Shown: positions 52,253 to 60,049 of the stretch, one piece after another
Layout: each line of letters begins with the position of its first letter
How positions within the stretch are numbered: the stretch's first letter is position 1
Program-made: the position numbers and the translations under genes
The notes under the pieces: generated by a model
What the model saw: the letters and a program-made list of their open reading frames with translations, nothing else
What the model was told of the DNA's origin: nothing
The model's database searches: none
Assembly (NCBI RefSeq): GCF_000472905.1
Contig: NZ_AXAR01000011.1
Location: 57,139 to 117,187, forward strand
Source of the DNA: Alicyclobacillus pomorum DSM 14955
GTDB taxonomy: Bacteria > Bacillota > Bacilli > Alicyclobacillales > Alicyclobacillaceae
DNA: 60,049 nt
Direction of reading: 5' to 3'

Positions 52253-53352
52253 GTCCATCCCCCATTCTGATGTACATCCGTCCAGGCACGGGCCACTTCG
52301 TCATATGTCGCGTCGCGCACCACGACGACTTCCCCAATCCCTTTGGGAAGCGCAAACCTCCAGCCCTCACTCGTATGCTTCTTGTCATGCCGCAAGTACT
52401 CCATCACTTCCGCGAGCGGAAAGTCCGCCGTTCTCAGGGGAAGACCATGCGCCTGAAGCGCGGCAAAGATCTGATCTCTCTCGGTTGTGGAAACCAGGCC
52501 GCGATGCACTGCCATCTGCGTCTCGACGGCAATGCCGATGGACACCGCCTCTCCGTGATTGAGTTGGTAGTGTGAGTATTGTTCCACGGCGTGTCCGACC
52601 GTGTGACCGAGGTTCAACTTCATGCGTTCTCCGCTTTCCCGTTCGTCTCGCTCCACAACGGCCACTTTCACCGCGCAGGCACGCGCCAGCAAGGTTTCCG
52701 TCGGAGCGGGCCCAGGATAACAGGTGAGCGGAGCGCGGAGGAGTTCCCGGAACAATTCCGCGTCTCCAATCAAACCGTGCTTGATCACCTCGGCCATTCC
52801 TGCCGCCCACTCCCGCGCAGGAAGGGACGCCAGCAGACTCACGTCGAACATGACGGCCAACGGTTGGTGAAACGCGCCCACCAGATTCTTGCCGCTTCGC
52901 AGGTTGATCCCCACCTTGCCGCCGATACTGCTGTCGTGGGCGAGCAAAGTGGTCGGCAACTGGATGAATGGAATCCCGCGGTAGTACGTCGCGGCCACGA
53001 ACCCGGCCAGGTCACCCACTACGCCGCCTCCTAATGCCAGGACGATGCCGTTACGTGGAATGCCCGCCTCTACCATTGCCTCGTACAGCCGCTCTGCGGT
53101 CGCCAGCGATTTGCTCGCGTCCGTCGGCGCCACAACCGCCTTGTGCAGCACGTATCCCGCTTTCCTGCAACTCTCTGCCGCATGGTCTGGGTAGCCAAGG
53201 CGCGCCAGGTTTTCATCGGTGACGAGAAACAGTGGACGACTCGTGGTGACGCCGAGTTCCTGTAGTTGCTGGCCAAGTTCGTCCAGCAACCCGTCCGAAA
53301 ACAGCACCGGATACGCCGCAGACCCCGTACGAACTGTCAGGCGCGCCGTCAT
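52246..53352 (-). CDS. aroB: 3-dehydroquinate synthase
   Basis: A 368-residue NAD/zinc enzyme of the shikimate pathway. LFLVTDENLARLGYP, the NAD-binding LALGGGVVGDLAGFVAATYYRGI, QLPTTLLAHDSSIGGKVGINL, KNLVGAFHQP and the metal His in LNLGHTVGHAVEQYSHYQLNHGEAVSIG are all present. Start at ATG 53352, overlapping the aroC stop as ATGA. Confidence 0.96.
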   Translation of the reverse strand: MTARLTVRTGSAAYPVLFSDGLLDELGQQLQELGVTTSRPLFLVTDENLARLGYPDHAAESCRKAGYVLHKAVVAPTDASKSLATAERLYEAMVEAGIPRNGIVLALGGGVVGDLAGFVAATYYRGIPFIQLPTTLLAHDSSIGGKVGINLRSGKNLVGAFHQPLAVMFDVSLLASLPAREWAAGMAEVIKHGLIGDAELFRELLRAPLTCYPGPAPTETLLARACAVKVAVVERDERESGERMKLNLGHTVGHAVEQYSHYQLNHGEAVSIGIAVETQMAVHRGLVSTTERDQIFAALQAHGLPLRTADFPLAEVMEYLRHDKKHTSEGWRFALPKGIGEVVVVRDATYDEVARAWTDVHQNGGWTC

Positions 53353-54506
53353 CGTTGCTTCACCCGTTCCAGGTACGCGTTGTACGCGTCGCGAATTTGA
53401 TCCATCGAATCGTTTCCGAACTTCTCCAGGAACGCATCTGCAATCACCCACGCTGCCACGTTTTCACCGACTACAGATGCCGCTGGCACGGCGCAGTAGT
53501 CCGACCGCTCCACTGCGGCAGGTTCCACCTGCTTGGTCACCATATCCACGCTGTTCAGCGGTTTGTACAACGTCGAAATGGGCTTCATGGCCACGCGCAG
53601 CACAATGGGTTCGCCGTTGGTGACGCCGCCCTCGAGACCGCCTGCACCATTGCTCGGGCGCATGTACCGGGAGCCGTCGTGTGCAATCGGATCGTGTACT
53701 TTGGAACCGAACCGCCTTGCAGCCTCGAAACCAAGCCCAATCTCCACACCCTTGATAGCCTGGATGCTCATCAACGCGCCAGCCAACCGCCCGTCCAGCT
53801 TCCGGTCCGGGTGCACGTAGCTGCCAAGTCCGATGGGGCAGCCCTGGATGACAATTTCAAAGACCCCTCCGACCGTGTCCCCATTGGCTTTTGCCTCGTC
53901 AATCAACGCCATCATTTTGGATTCGGCGTCTTTGTCTGCGGTCCGCACCGGCGACGCATCAGCAGTTGCCACCAGTTCCGCCCAGTCTCTGGGTACTGAC
54001 TGTGCCTTGACACTGCCGATCTCCACCACGTGCGCAGTGACTTGAATATTGAAGGCAGCGAGCAACTGGCGCGCCAAGGCACCTGCTGCCACCATCGTCG
54101 CGGTGTTGCGCGCACTCGCACGCTCCAGCACATTGCGAATGTCGCGGTGGTCGTACTTGATGGCGCCCGCCAAATCGGCGTGCCCGGGCCTCGGTCGATG
54201 AATTTCCTTCAGCGATTCCGGTGGACTGTCCCACACCGCCATCTTGTCCGTCCAGTGCGAGAAGTCCCGGTTGACCACATGCATGGTGATGGGTGATCCC
54301 AACGTGTATCCAAACCGCACGCCACTGGTGATCTCCACTTGGTCGGACTCAATTTTCATCCGCAAGCCGCGACCATAACCCTGTTGGCGCTTTTTGAGTT
54401 GCTCATCAATGATTTCTTTGGATACTTTCAGTTGGCTCGGAAACCCCTCCACGATGACCGTAAGTTCCGGTCCGTGGGATTCCCCTCCAGACAAATAGCG
54501 AATCAT
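53349..54506 (-). CDS. aroC: Chorismate synthase
   Basis: A 385-residue FMN-dependent last enzyme of the shikimate pathway. It begins MIRYLSGGESHGPELTVIVEGFP with the conserved His. RQQGYGRGLRMKIESDQVEITSGVRFG, RPRPGHADLAGAIKYDHRDIRNVLERASARNTA, the GCPIGLGSYVHPDRKLD segment and GGLEGGVTNGEPIVLRVAMKPI follow. It heads aroC-aroB-aroH with overlaps throughout and is named aroF in older B. subtilis nomenclature. A promoter with an extended -10 precedes it. Confidence 0.96.
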   Translation of the reverse strand: MIRYLSGGESHGPELTVIVEGFPSQLKVSKEIIDEQLKKRQQGYGRGLRMKIESDQVEITSGVRFGYTLGSPITMHVVNRDFSHWTDKMAVWDSPPESLKEIHRPRPGHADLAGAIKYDHRDIRNVLERASARNTATMVAAGALARQLLAAFNIQVTAHVVEIGSVKAQSVPRDWAELVATADASPVRTADKDAESKMMALIDEAKANGDTVGGVFEIVIQGCPIGLGSYVHPDRKLDGRLAGALMSIQAIKGVEIGLGFEAARRFGSKVHDPIAHDGSRYMRPSNGAGGLEGGVTNGEPIVLRVAMKPISTLYKPLNSVDMVTKQVEPAAVERSDYCAVPAASVVGENVAAWVIADAFLEKFGNDSMDQIRDAYNAYLERVKQR

Positions 54507-54556
54507 CAGGCGTTCGTCCTCTCTCCAGTCTCTTCTCTGCTCAGTACGTTTTGATA

Positions 54557-54565
54557 ATTATAACA
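54557..54565 (-). promoter_or_regulatory. Extended -10 promoter of aroC-aroB-aroH
   Basis: TGTTATAAT on the minus strand (TATAAT plus an upstream TG) 51 bases before aroC. No clear -35. Confidence 0.55.
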
Positions 54566-54606
54566 TGGACACAGACGGTGGAACGGACGGGATTTTCGGT
54601 GGAACG

Positions 54607-54632
54607 AAAAGAGGCTGCACGCAGGCAGCCCC
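54607..54632 (-). terminator. Terminator of the M42 peptidase operon
   Basis: GGGGCTGC (54625-54632) pairs with GCAGCCTC (54611-54618, one G-U) and is followed by TTTT on the minus strand, 16 bases after the last M42 gene stop. Confidence 0.75.
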
Positions 54633-54647
54633 CTGTTTCCTACCGAC

Positions 54648-55631
54648 TCAATAGGAACGAATGGCTTCCACAATCAAACGTACAGCCGCTTCCGCGTCAC
54701 GCAGGTCCACCATAGTCGACGTGTTGCCCACATACCGCGCTGGGTATGACACACCGCCGACCGGAATGCCGTCCACTGACAACTGAATAGACCCTGCGTC
54801 GGACAAGCCGCGCGGCCACACTTCATATTGAATGTCGATGCCCTCCTTCTTGGCCGTTTCAATCAGATGATCTTTGACCTTAAGCGGCACAATCGCAGTC
54901 CCGTCCATAATTTTCACGGCTGGGCCAGCTCCGAGCTTCAAATCCATGCGCGTGGCCTGGGGCATATCTCCCGCAGGTACCGCGTCCACCACAATAGCCA
55001 GGTCCGGTTGTAATTGAAACGCAGCCGTTTTGGCTCCCCGCGCCCCCACTGTCTGCTGTGACGTGAAAACCAGGGAGACGTTGTGCCCCGCGGCTGCAGC
55101 TTGGCGGAACGCTTCGATGGCAATGGCACAGCCCACGCGGTTGTCCAGCGCACGCCCTGCCAACTTATGCTCGTCAATGTCCACAACGGGCTCCAATGCC
55201 ACGCCGGACAGACCAATGTAGACCTTGCTCTTCGCCACATCTCCGTTCTCTGCGCCGATGTCCACATATAGGTTGTCGAAAGAAATATCCTCGAGCTTTA
55301 CCTTCGACTCGACGCCGACGACCCCCGTCACGCCATTGGTGAACTTCACGTGACGGCCCACCAGCGCCTGTGCTTTCACGTCTCCGACGGAAATCACGCG
55401 GAGGAACCCTTCATCTTCAATGTGAATCACCATGACGCCCGCTTCATCCGCGTGTGCTGCCAGCGCAACGTGTGGACCGTTTCCTGATTTCTTGGCAATG
55501 CCGTTGCCTAAGGCGTCCGTGTAGACCTCGTCCGCCACGTCTTTCACCAGTTCAAGCAGCGCTTCTTGCACCGCAGACTCCGAACCGGACGGCGCTACGT
55601 AGCCGGCGAGCTTCAATATTAAGTCTTTCAT
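54648..55631 (-). CDS. M42-family peptidase homolog with lost catalytic residues
   Basis: A 327-residue paralog, last gene of the M42 operon, overlapping the previous one by ATGA. The fold is intact: H60-x-D62 in AAHADEAGV, D163 in RALDNRVGCAI and D216 are retained. But the family Q-E-E-V-G-x-R-G-A loop is QQTVGARGA (192-200), so the catalytic Glu and a metal-binding Glu are Gln193 and Thr194. The C-terminal metal His of R-Y-x-H is Gly302 (ARYVGNT). This protein is probably inactive as a peptidase and may be a structural subunit, regulator or binder. I infer this only from these substitutions. Confidence 0.85.
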   Translation of the reverse strand: MKDLILKLAGYVAPSGSESAVQEALLELVKDVADEVYTDALGNGIAKKSGNGPHVALAAHADEAGVMVIHIEDEGFLRVISVGDVKAQALVGRHVKFTNGVTGVVGVESKVKLEDISFDNLYVDIGAENGDVAKSKVYIGLSGVALEPVVDIDEHKLAGRALDNRVGCAIAIEAFRQAAAAGHNVSLVFTSQQTVGARGAKTAAFQLQPDLAIVVDAVPAGDMPQATRMDLKLGAGPAVKIMDGTAIVPLKVKDHLIETAKKEGIDIQYEVWPRGLSDAGSIQLSVDGIPVGGVSYPARYVGNTSTMVDLRDAEAAVRLIVEAIRSY

Positions 55632-56653
55632 GCCGTAAATCCCCCTTTAGCGAGTTCCGTCAGAATCGCGGACACCAGGCGAATCGTGTTCTGGTAGTCA
55701 TCCAGTGAAATCAATTGGGTTGGGGCATGGATATAGCGGACGGGTACGGAAATTCCGCCGCCGATAATGCCTTCCCGGACCTTGTGAATCGCACCGTAAT
55801 CGTTCGATCCGCCCTTCACCCGCCGCAATTGGTAGGGAATGCTGTATTTTTCAGCAACCGACATCATGAACTCGAGGAACCGGCGGTTGGCGATGGTCTG
55901 CCCGTCATGAACTGTGAGCGCTGGTCCTTTCCCCATGATGGTGGATTGTCCGTGCCCCGGTGCATCCGCCACGTCAAAGCAAACGGTGCCTTCCAGGGCG
56001 ATGGCGATGTCGGGCTGTAACCGGTATGCCACTGGACCGGCACCGCGCAATCCGATTTCCTCTTGAACGGTGAAGGCGCCATACAGTGGCAGGTCGAACT
56101 GCGCTTTCAGGGTTTCCACCAGTACAGCGCATCCGACTCTATCGTCAAATGACTTCGCCTTCGCACAATGGTCGCCGATTTCTTCGTACTTCGTCGTGAA
56201 CATCGCCACGTCGCCCAACTTCACTGCAGACAGGGCATCGTCTTTGTCCTTGGCTCCAATGTCGATGTAGAGCTGTTTCAGAGAGAGCGGTTTCGTCCGC
56301 TCCTCCGGGGATTGCAAATGGATGGGCTTCGCCCCAATGACGCCGAACCGCTTTTGCGGCCCGATTTGCACCGGTTTGGACACGAGGACGCGCGGATCGA
56401 TTCCGCCCAGTGGCCGGAACCGCAACAGACCGTTTTCCTCCACGTGTACAATCATCAGGCCCACTTCGTCCATGTGGGCATCCAGCATCACGCGCGGTCC
56501 GTTCTTGTTCACGCCCTTTTCGCAAATGAGCGTGCCCAGCACGTCCGTGTAATGCTTATCGACGTAAGGCGTCACTTCTTCGCGGATGACGTTTCTGATT
56601 TCGTCTTCAAACCCGGACGGGCCCATCGCTTCCGTCAATTTCTTCAGTAGCAT
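55628..56653 (-). CDS. M42-family aminopeptidase (second of three)
   Basis: A 341-residue TET-type metallo-aminopeptidase. Metal and catalytic residues are in place: VMLDAHMDEVGLMIVHVE, DDRVGCAVLVETLK, the catalytic QEE in FTVQEEIGLRGAGPVAYRL, the FDVADAPGHG region and the final His in VPVRYIHAPTQL. TET peptidases form large tetrahedral complexes and trim oligopeptides in the cytosol. GGAGGG precedes the ATG, which overlaps the upstream gene end. Confidence 0.9.
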   Translation of the reverse strand: MLLKKLTEAMGPSGFEDEIRNVIREEVTPYVDKHYTDVLGTLICEKGVNKNGPRVMLDAHMDEVGLMIVHVEENGLLRFRPLGGIDPRVLVSKPVQIGPQKRFGVIGAKPIHLQSPEERTKPLSLKQLYIDIGAKDKDDALSAVKLGDVAMFTTKYEEIGDHCAKAKSFDDRVGCAVLVETLKAQFDLPLYGAFTVQEEIGLRGAGPVAYRLQPDIAIALEGTVCFDVADAPGHGQSTIMGKGPALTVHDGQTIANRRFLEFMMSVAEKYSIPYQLRRVKGGSNDYGAIHKVREGIIGGGISVPVRYIHAPTQLISLDDYQNTIRLVSAILTELAKGGFTA

Positions 56654-57708
56654 GTGAGTCCCTCCACGGTTTTGGCGTCAACAGTCGTTATGTAGTGCGC
56701 CAACAGGCGGCCGCAGTCGATGATATCATCGTACGATCCGGTCTCGACCGAACAGTGCATGTATCGAATGGCGATACCCACCAATCCGGAAGCAATCCCT
56801 TCTCGCGTGATCTGGAAGGCGCGCGCGTCGGTGCCGGTCGGACCTTGCGACAACTCCAGTTGGTACGGAATGTGATGCTCTACAGCCGCGTCGCGCAGTC
56901 CTTGAAACACCTTCGGATGGATGTTGGGACCGAAGGCGATGGCCGGACCTTTCCCAATCTTGAAGCTGACGTCCGCATCTTGCCCAGGCATGTCTGCGAA
57001 AGTCACGTCGATGCCAATGCCAATGTCGGGGTTCACTCCGTACCCAGCCGTGGTTGCGCCACGTACCCCCACTTCCTCTTGGACAGTGGCTACAGCATAC
57101 ACGTCCGCGACGTGTCTCATGGGTTTCAGCAACCGCAGGCATTCCAGAATGACTGCGATGCTGGTTCGGTCGTCCAATGCTTTGCCACTAATACGGTTAT
57201 TTAATAGATCCATGGTTTCGCGGTGGAGCGTGATCCGGTCGCCCACGTTCACCAATTCGCGCACACGCTCTTCAGACATGGCGACGTCGATAAAGAGGTC
57301 TTCCAGCGGAGCCGCCTTGCTTCGCTCTTCCGGTGAGGTCAAATGAGGTGGTTTGGATCCGACAATGCCCAGCAGTGGCTGTTTGCCATGCACGACGACT
57401 TCCTGGCCGACGAGTGTGCGTGGATCGAATCCGCCCGCCTGCCACACACGGAGAAATCCGCCTTTGTCAATCTTCGTGACCACCAGCGCAATTTCGTCCA
57501 TGTGCGCTGACAGCAGGATTTTCGGGCGCGGGCCGTCTCCTTCACCCCGCACCAGCGCGATGACGTTGCCCAGTTTGTCTATCTGGACGTCCTCGGTATA
57601 CTCATTGAATGCAGTGACACACTTCTCGGCCACAGCTTGTTCAAAGCCGGGTCCCCCGTGGGATTCCAGAAGATCAATGAGTGTGTCTTTGTGGTTCTGC
57701 CTCGTCAC
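56644..57708 (-). CDS. M42-family aminopeptidase (first of three)
   Basis: A 354-residue M42 enzyme and probable first gene of the operon. HMDEIALVVTKID, KALDDRTSIAVILECLR, VATVQEEVGVRGATTAGYG, the IDVTFADMPGQ loop and the final IRYMHCSVETGSYDDI with the metal His are all conserved. GTG start (57708), seven bases after AAAGGGG. An earlier in-frame start at 57738 has no ribosome site. The three paralogs differ enough to have separate substrate preferences. Confidence 0.9.
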   Translation of the reverse strand: MTRQNHKDTLIDLLESHGGPGFEQAVAEKCVTAFNEYTEDVQIDKLGNVIALVRGEGDGPRPKILLSAHMDEIALVVTKIDKGGFLRVWQAGGFDPRTLVGQEVVVHGKQPLLGIVGSKPPHLTSPEERSKAAPLEDLFIDVAMSEERVRELVNVGDRITLHRETMDLLNNRISGKALDDRTSIAVILECLRLLKPMRHVADVYAVATVQEEVGVRGATTAGYGVNPDIGIGIDVTFADMPGQDADVSFKIGKGPAIAFGPNIHPKVFQGLRDAAVEHHIPYQLELSQGPTGTDARAFQITREGIASGLVGIAIRYMHCSVETGSYDDIIDCGRLLAHYITTVDAKTVEGLTCY

Positions 57709-57798
57709 GTCAACACCCCTTTCCACACATATGTACATCTTACCAGATACGCGCTGTCGATTGGATTGGACGTGGGAACGGCGGATGCACCGGACAGT

Positions 57799-58782
57799 TC
57801 ACGCGTCCGGTGTGGTCTCTACCTCGCGCCACACCACTTCATCGCCGCCTAGCGCTACCCACAAACGCCGGATATCCGATGCAACGGGCGCTGTCGCCGT
57901 CTGGGTTTGATGCGTAACCGGATGCTCCCACGTGAGATGCACCGCGTGCAACGCTTGCCGCTCGAACGGAATTGGAAGAGCAGCGGTGCTGGGGTTCTGC
58001 TGTGAGCCTGCGCCATACACCGGATCGCCCACCAACGGCATGCCCATCGCGGAGAAATGCAGACGGATTTGGTGCGTGCGGCCCGTCTCCAGGCGAATGT
58101 GTACCGCGCTAATGTGCTCGGTCCGCCCCAACACGCGGTAGTGCGTAATGGCGCGTTGTCCGGAAGCGGTGATGATTCGGCGAGACGGTCGGTTTGGGTC
58201 CATCCCGATGGGCAAGTCGATGGTGCGCCACTCCCCAACTTCCCCAATGTCGAACGCCTGGTCGTGCCAAACCAGCGCGCAATAGGCACGGTGCATCTTG
58301 TCGTTGCGCAGCGCAATGTCGAACAAGTGATGAATGTGCGCGTGCTTGGCGAACATGACGACGCCCGACGTGTCTCTGTCCAATCGGTGCACAGAGTGTG
58401 GCACGGCTCCCTGGCCCTGCAGGTGGTACGCAACGCCCGCCAGCAGGGTGCCTGTCCGTTCGCGTGCCGTTGGATGTGTCAGCATTCCTGGTGGTTTATT
58501 GATGACAATGACCTCGGCGTCCTCATATCGGATGTCTAAGTCCATTGGCTCTGGGGGGATGTCGGAATGCTCCCGAGGTAACTTAACAAGTATTTTGTCG
58601 CCTTCGCTCACAGGTTGGTTCAAATATGCGAGTTGCCCATTTTTCAGAACGCCTTCATACGGAGCCATGGTTCGCAACAGGCGTGTCGAAAACTTTAGCT
58701 CAGACTGCAGCAGGGATTTCAACTTCCTGCCATGCCACGCCTCTGGGATGGTAAATTCATAAGTGAAAGGATGGTCTGACAT
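57799..58782 (-). CDS. RluA-family RNA pseudouridine synthase
   Basis: A 327-residue protein: an N-terminal S4-like part (WHGRKLKSLLQSELKFSTRLLRTM) and the pseudouridine synthase domain with IVINKPPGMLTHPT, the catalytic Asp motif VHRLDRDTSGVVMFAKHAHIHHLF, LVWHDQAF and the GRTHQIRLHFSAMGMPLVGD segment. Target uridine in rRNA or tRNA unknown. The RluD/YhcT/YlyB branch is most likely. ATG at 58782 is preceded by AGAGG ten bases upstream. The long upstream frame is noncoding. Confidence 0.9.
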   Translation of the reverse strand: MSDHPFTYEFTIPEAWHGRKLKSLLQSELKFSTRLLRTMAPYEGVLKNGQLAYLNQPVSEGDKILVKLPREHSDIPPEPMDLDIRYEDAEVIVINKPPGMLTHPTARERTGTLLAGVAYHLQGQGAVPHSVHRLDRDTSGVVMFAKHAHIHHLFDIALRNDKMHRAYCALVWHDQAFDIGEVGEWRTIDLPIGMDPNRPSRRIITASGQRAITHYRVLGRTEHISAVHIRLETGRTHQIRLHFSAMGMPLVGDPVYGAGSQQNPSTAALPIPFERQALHAVHLTWEHPVTHQTQTATAPVASDIRRLWVALGGDEVVWREVETTPDA

Positions 58783-58937
58783 CGCCAAGTGTCCTCTTCC
58801 CTCTTCGATGTATTCAATCGGCGGCAGTGCTGAGTATACATATACCACAGAACGCCGAATTGACGGAGTCTGAGAACAGGCCCTGCAATGAACAACAGGA
58901 TACTCGAAAATCGTCCAATAACGCCTTTTGATATGAA
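58783..58937. other. Upstream region of the pseudouridine synthase gene
   Basis: 155 bases between the pseudouridine synthase gene and the end of the IS element. A TATATG/TATACT-like stretch near 58830-58845 may be the promoter. No gene seen. Confidence 0.35.
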
Positions 58938-58944
58938 CGACACC

Positions 58945-59215
58945 TGTCAAGCCCCGTGTCGTGGTGAGGTTGAAAGCCCGGCCCGAAGGCAAGGTTCGTC
59001 GACGGTTAGCACACTGATATTCGCGGGTTGGTTACCGCATTTCGTACCTCCGTCAAGGGGCTGCCTCGGACTATGTACGTGCGTGAGGCACCTGTGAGCC
59101 TTGCACAAAAAGACGACGAGGGTTCCCCGTACCGGATTCCTTTGCCTTCAGGCCCGACCTTCAACCCTGTTCCTCAAACAGTAACAGTCTTCGTTAACTT
59201 TACTTTCGGACTCGG
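58945..59215 (-). ncRNA. Candidate bridge-RNA or other noncoding RNA region of the IS element
   Basis: Noncoding region downstream of the transposase with local stems: TGCCTC/GAGGCA (59062-59067 with 59085-59090), a GCC-TTCG-GGC tetraloop near 58976-58990 and GGT/AACC near 59125. Two similar blocks, GCCCCTTGACGG and GGGGCTTGACAG, bracket it. IS110 relatives encode a bridge RNA in a terminal noncoding region. Whether this is it is inference. Confidence 0.3.
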
Positions 59216-60049
59216 TTATGCAGGAGTGGAGGTTTCCATCTGTCTCTCCGCCTCACATGCAATGGCCCATATGAACCCCAGCAATTCTCTCGCCACCGCG
59301 GTAACAGCTACATTGTGGTTTTTCCCTCGGGAGACCATTCTCATATACTTTCGGTGCAATCTGTCCTGTGCCCGCCACGCTATATCTCGTATTCGTGCAC
59401 TCTGCCCTTCTTGGCGCTTCTTTATCGCTCTTTTTACAGCTGGTTTGTGTCGGTAACTCCATGCGGCTTCTCCAAGCGTCCGTCGTAAATGTGAATTCCC
59501 TGCTTTCGTGATACGGCCTTGCCATCGAGACGAACCACTCGAGTACTCCCTTGGGACCAGTCCTGCATAGGCCATGAGCTGTTTGGGGTTACGGAATCTT
59601 CGAAAATCCCCAATCTCTGCAACCAAAGAGATCGCTGTCACCTCTGCCACACCACGTAGTATCTGTAACGCTTGAATAACCGGCGCTCGCTCGCTTTCTG
59701 TCGCTTCCAGATGAATCGCAGCTTCTAAACGCTTCAAGCGGCCCTCGATTTCATCCAACTGATGCAGATACTCCTGAAACACCATTTGCTCCCGTCTGTC
59801 CGTCCACTTAAGACTGTCCAACCACCGTCTATAGGTGCTGCTCCAGGTTTTCATCGGCTTTGTTGGACGTCTATCATGTCGAAGGAGGAACTTTGACAAA
59901 CGTTGTTTTGCACGGAGCTTATCCTCGAGGGCGTCTTCTCTGGCCCGTACCAAGTCCCGAAGAGACTCGTCTTCCTCGCTCGGAACAAAGACCGGAACCA
60001 ACTCACCAGCTCGAAATAGTTGTGCCAGCCGTAAGGCATCCCGCTTGTC
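59216..60049 (-). CDS. IS110-family transposase, N-terminus outside the window
   Basis: 277 residues visible. The window edge falls at DKRDALRLAQLFRAGEL, whose two Asp correspond to the last acidic residues of the DEDD RuvC-like domain. A long coiled-coil (ALEDKLRAKQRLSKFLL, about 30-130) follows. Then comes the Tnp20 domain: LRGVAEVTAISLVAEIGDF, FRNPKQLMAYAGLVPREYSSGSS with the serine region, and GNSHLRRTLGEAAW. It moves by a circular intermediate without terminal inverted repeats. No frameshift is seen in the visible part. Confidence 0.9.
   Translation of the reverse strand, partial: DKRDALRLAQLFRAGELVPVFVPSEEDESLRDLVRAREDALEDKLRAKQRLSKFLLRHDRRPTKPMKTWSSTYRRWLDSLKWTDRREQMVFQEYLHQLDEIEGRLKRLEAAIHLEATESERAPVIQALQILRGVAEVTAISLVAEIGDFRRFRNPKQLMAYAGLVPREYSSGSSRWQGRITKAGNSHLRRTLGEAAWSYRHKPAVKRAIKKRQEGQSARIRDIAWRAQDRLHRKYMRMVSRGKNHNVAVTAVARELLGFIWAIACEAERQMETSTPA

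Larger units (their letters stand above)
58938..60049 (-). mobile_element. IS110-family insertion element, partial at right edge
   Basis: The transposase at 59216-60049 plus about 278 bases of structured noncoding DNA beyond its 3' end. The left boundary is placed at a subterminal inverted repeat (CGACAC 58938-58943 with GTGTCG 58956-58961), but no target-site duplication can be shown. The 5' end is beyond the window. Confidence 0.75.

Noticed and set aside
1-60049. CRISPR array, rRNA, tRNA genes or prophage
   Set aside because: No regularly spaced repeats, no tRNA-like cloverleaf that I can see, no rRNA sequence, and no phage structural genes.

Overview
The window is a chromosomal stretch of a spore-forming Bacillota, most likely a Bacillus relative of the Alicyclobacillus type. 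This is an inference from gene content, gene order and a GC content that looks mid-50s. Supporting points are the block aroC-aroB-aroH-trp-tyrA-aroA / ypiB-ypiF-qcrB-qcrC / dapB-mgsA-bshB1-bshA-cca-birA / dinG / ypmA-ypmB / asnS-dnaD, which follows the Bacillus subtilis order; bacillithiol genes (bshA, bshB1); a YlbJ-type sporulation protein; YitT- and DUF421/DUF1657-type proteins; and a TRAP-type trp leader. Nearly everything lies on the minus strand, so the operons read from high to low coordinates. I see no tRNA, rRNA or CRISPR.

Layout, left to right. 1-1436: a two-component pair (the histidine kinase is cut by the window edge). 1834-4143: an EmrB/EmrA-like drug-efflux pair. 4293-5429: a DUF421 membrane protein and a DUF1657 protein. 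5550-9769: a cardiolipin-synthase-like PLD enzyme, a tiny Pro/Arg-rich ORF, an NAD-binding epimerase-like protein and a plus-strand CPA2 cation/proton antiporter. 9906-15755: dnaD, asnS, a shortened FtsH-like AAA protease with a coupled membrane partner, ypmB, ypmA and surE. 15846-19204: methylthioadenosine salvage (mtnP, mtnA, MTA/SAH deaminase). 19295-21057: Ku and a stand-alone LigD polymerase domain. 21174-31898: dinG, a TPR protein, birA, cca, bshA, bshB1, mgsA, dapB, a small TPR protein and a MazG-like pyrophosphohydrolase. 32079-36626: ylbJ, uppP, a YkvI-like protein and a YitT-family protein, with a cluster of inverted repeats between ylbJ and uppP. 36735-40162: qcrC, qcrB, ypiF and ypiB. 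40353-43469: an XPB helicase with its companion. 43749-54506: the aromatic amino-acid supraoperon. 54648-57708: three tandem M42 peptidases. 57799-58782: an RluA-family pseudouridine synthase. 58938-60049: the 3' part of an IS110-family element that runs off the right edge.

How the genes work together. aroC-aroB-aroH feed chorismate into a separately promoted trpDCFBA unit. Its leader has a sigma-A promoter, eleven GAG-like triplets in tandem and a strong terminator, the hallmarks of TRAP attenuation. aroF, tyrA and aroA follow as coupled genes, while trpE and hisC are absent. The mtn genes can degrade methylthioadenosine by two routes, and Ku plus LigD-Pol make a minimal end-joining set.

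The most interesting points are the TRAP leader on a trpE-less operon; the FtsH-like protease lacking its extracytoplasmic domain, next to an overlapping gene for a membrane-anchored protein; a third M42 paralog that has lost catalytic residues; the empty Rieske (qcrA) slot upstream of qcrB, filled by a strong promoter and an unassigned ORF; DinG with a decayed exonuclease domain; and mtnA, which appears to need a CTG start codon.
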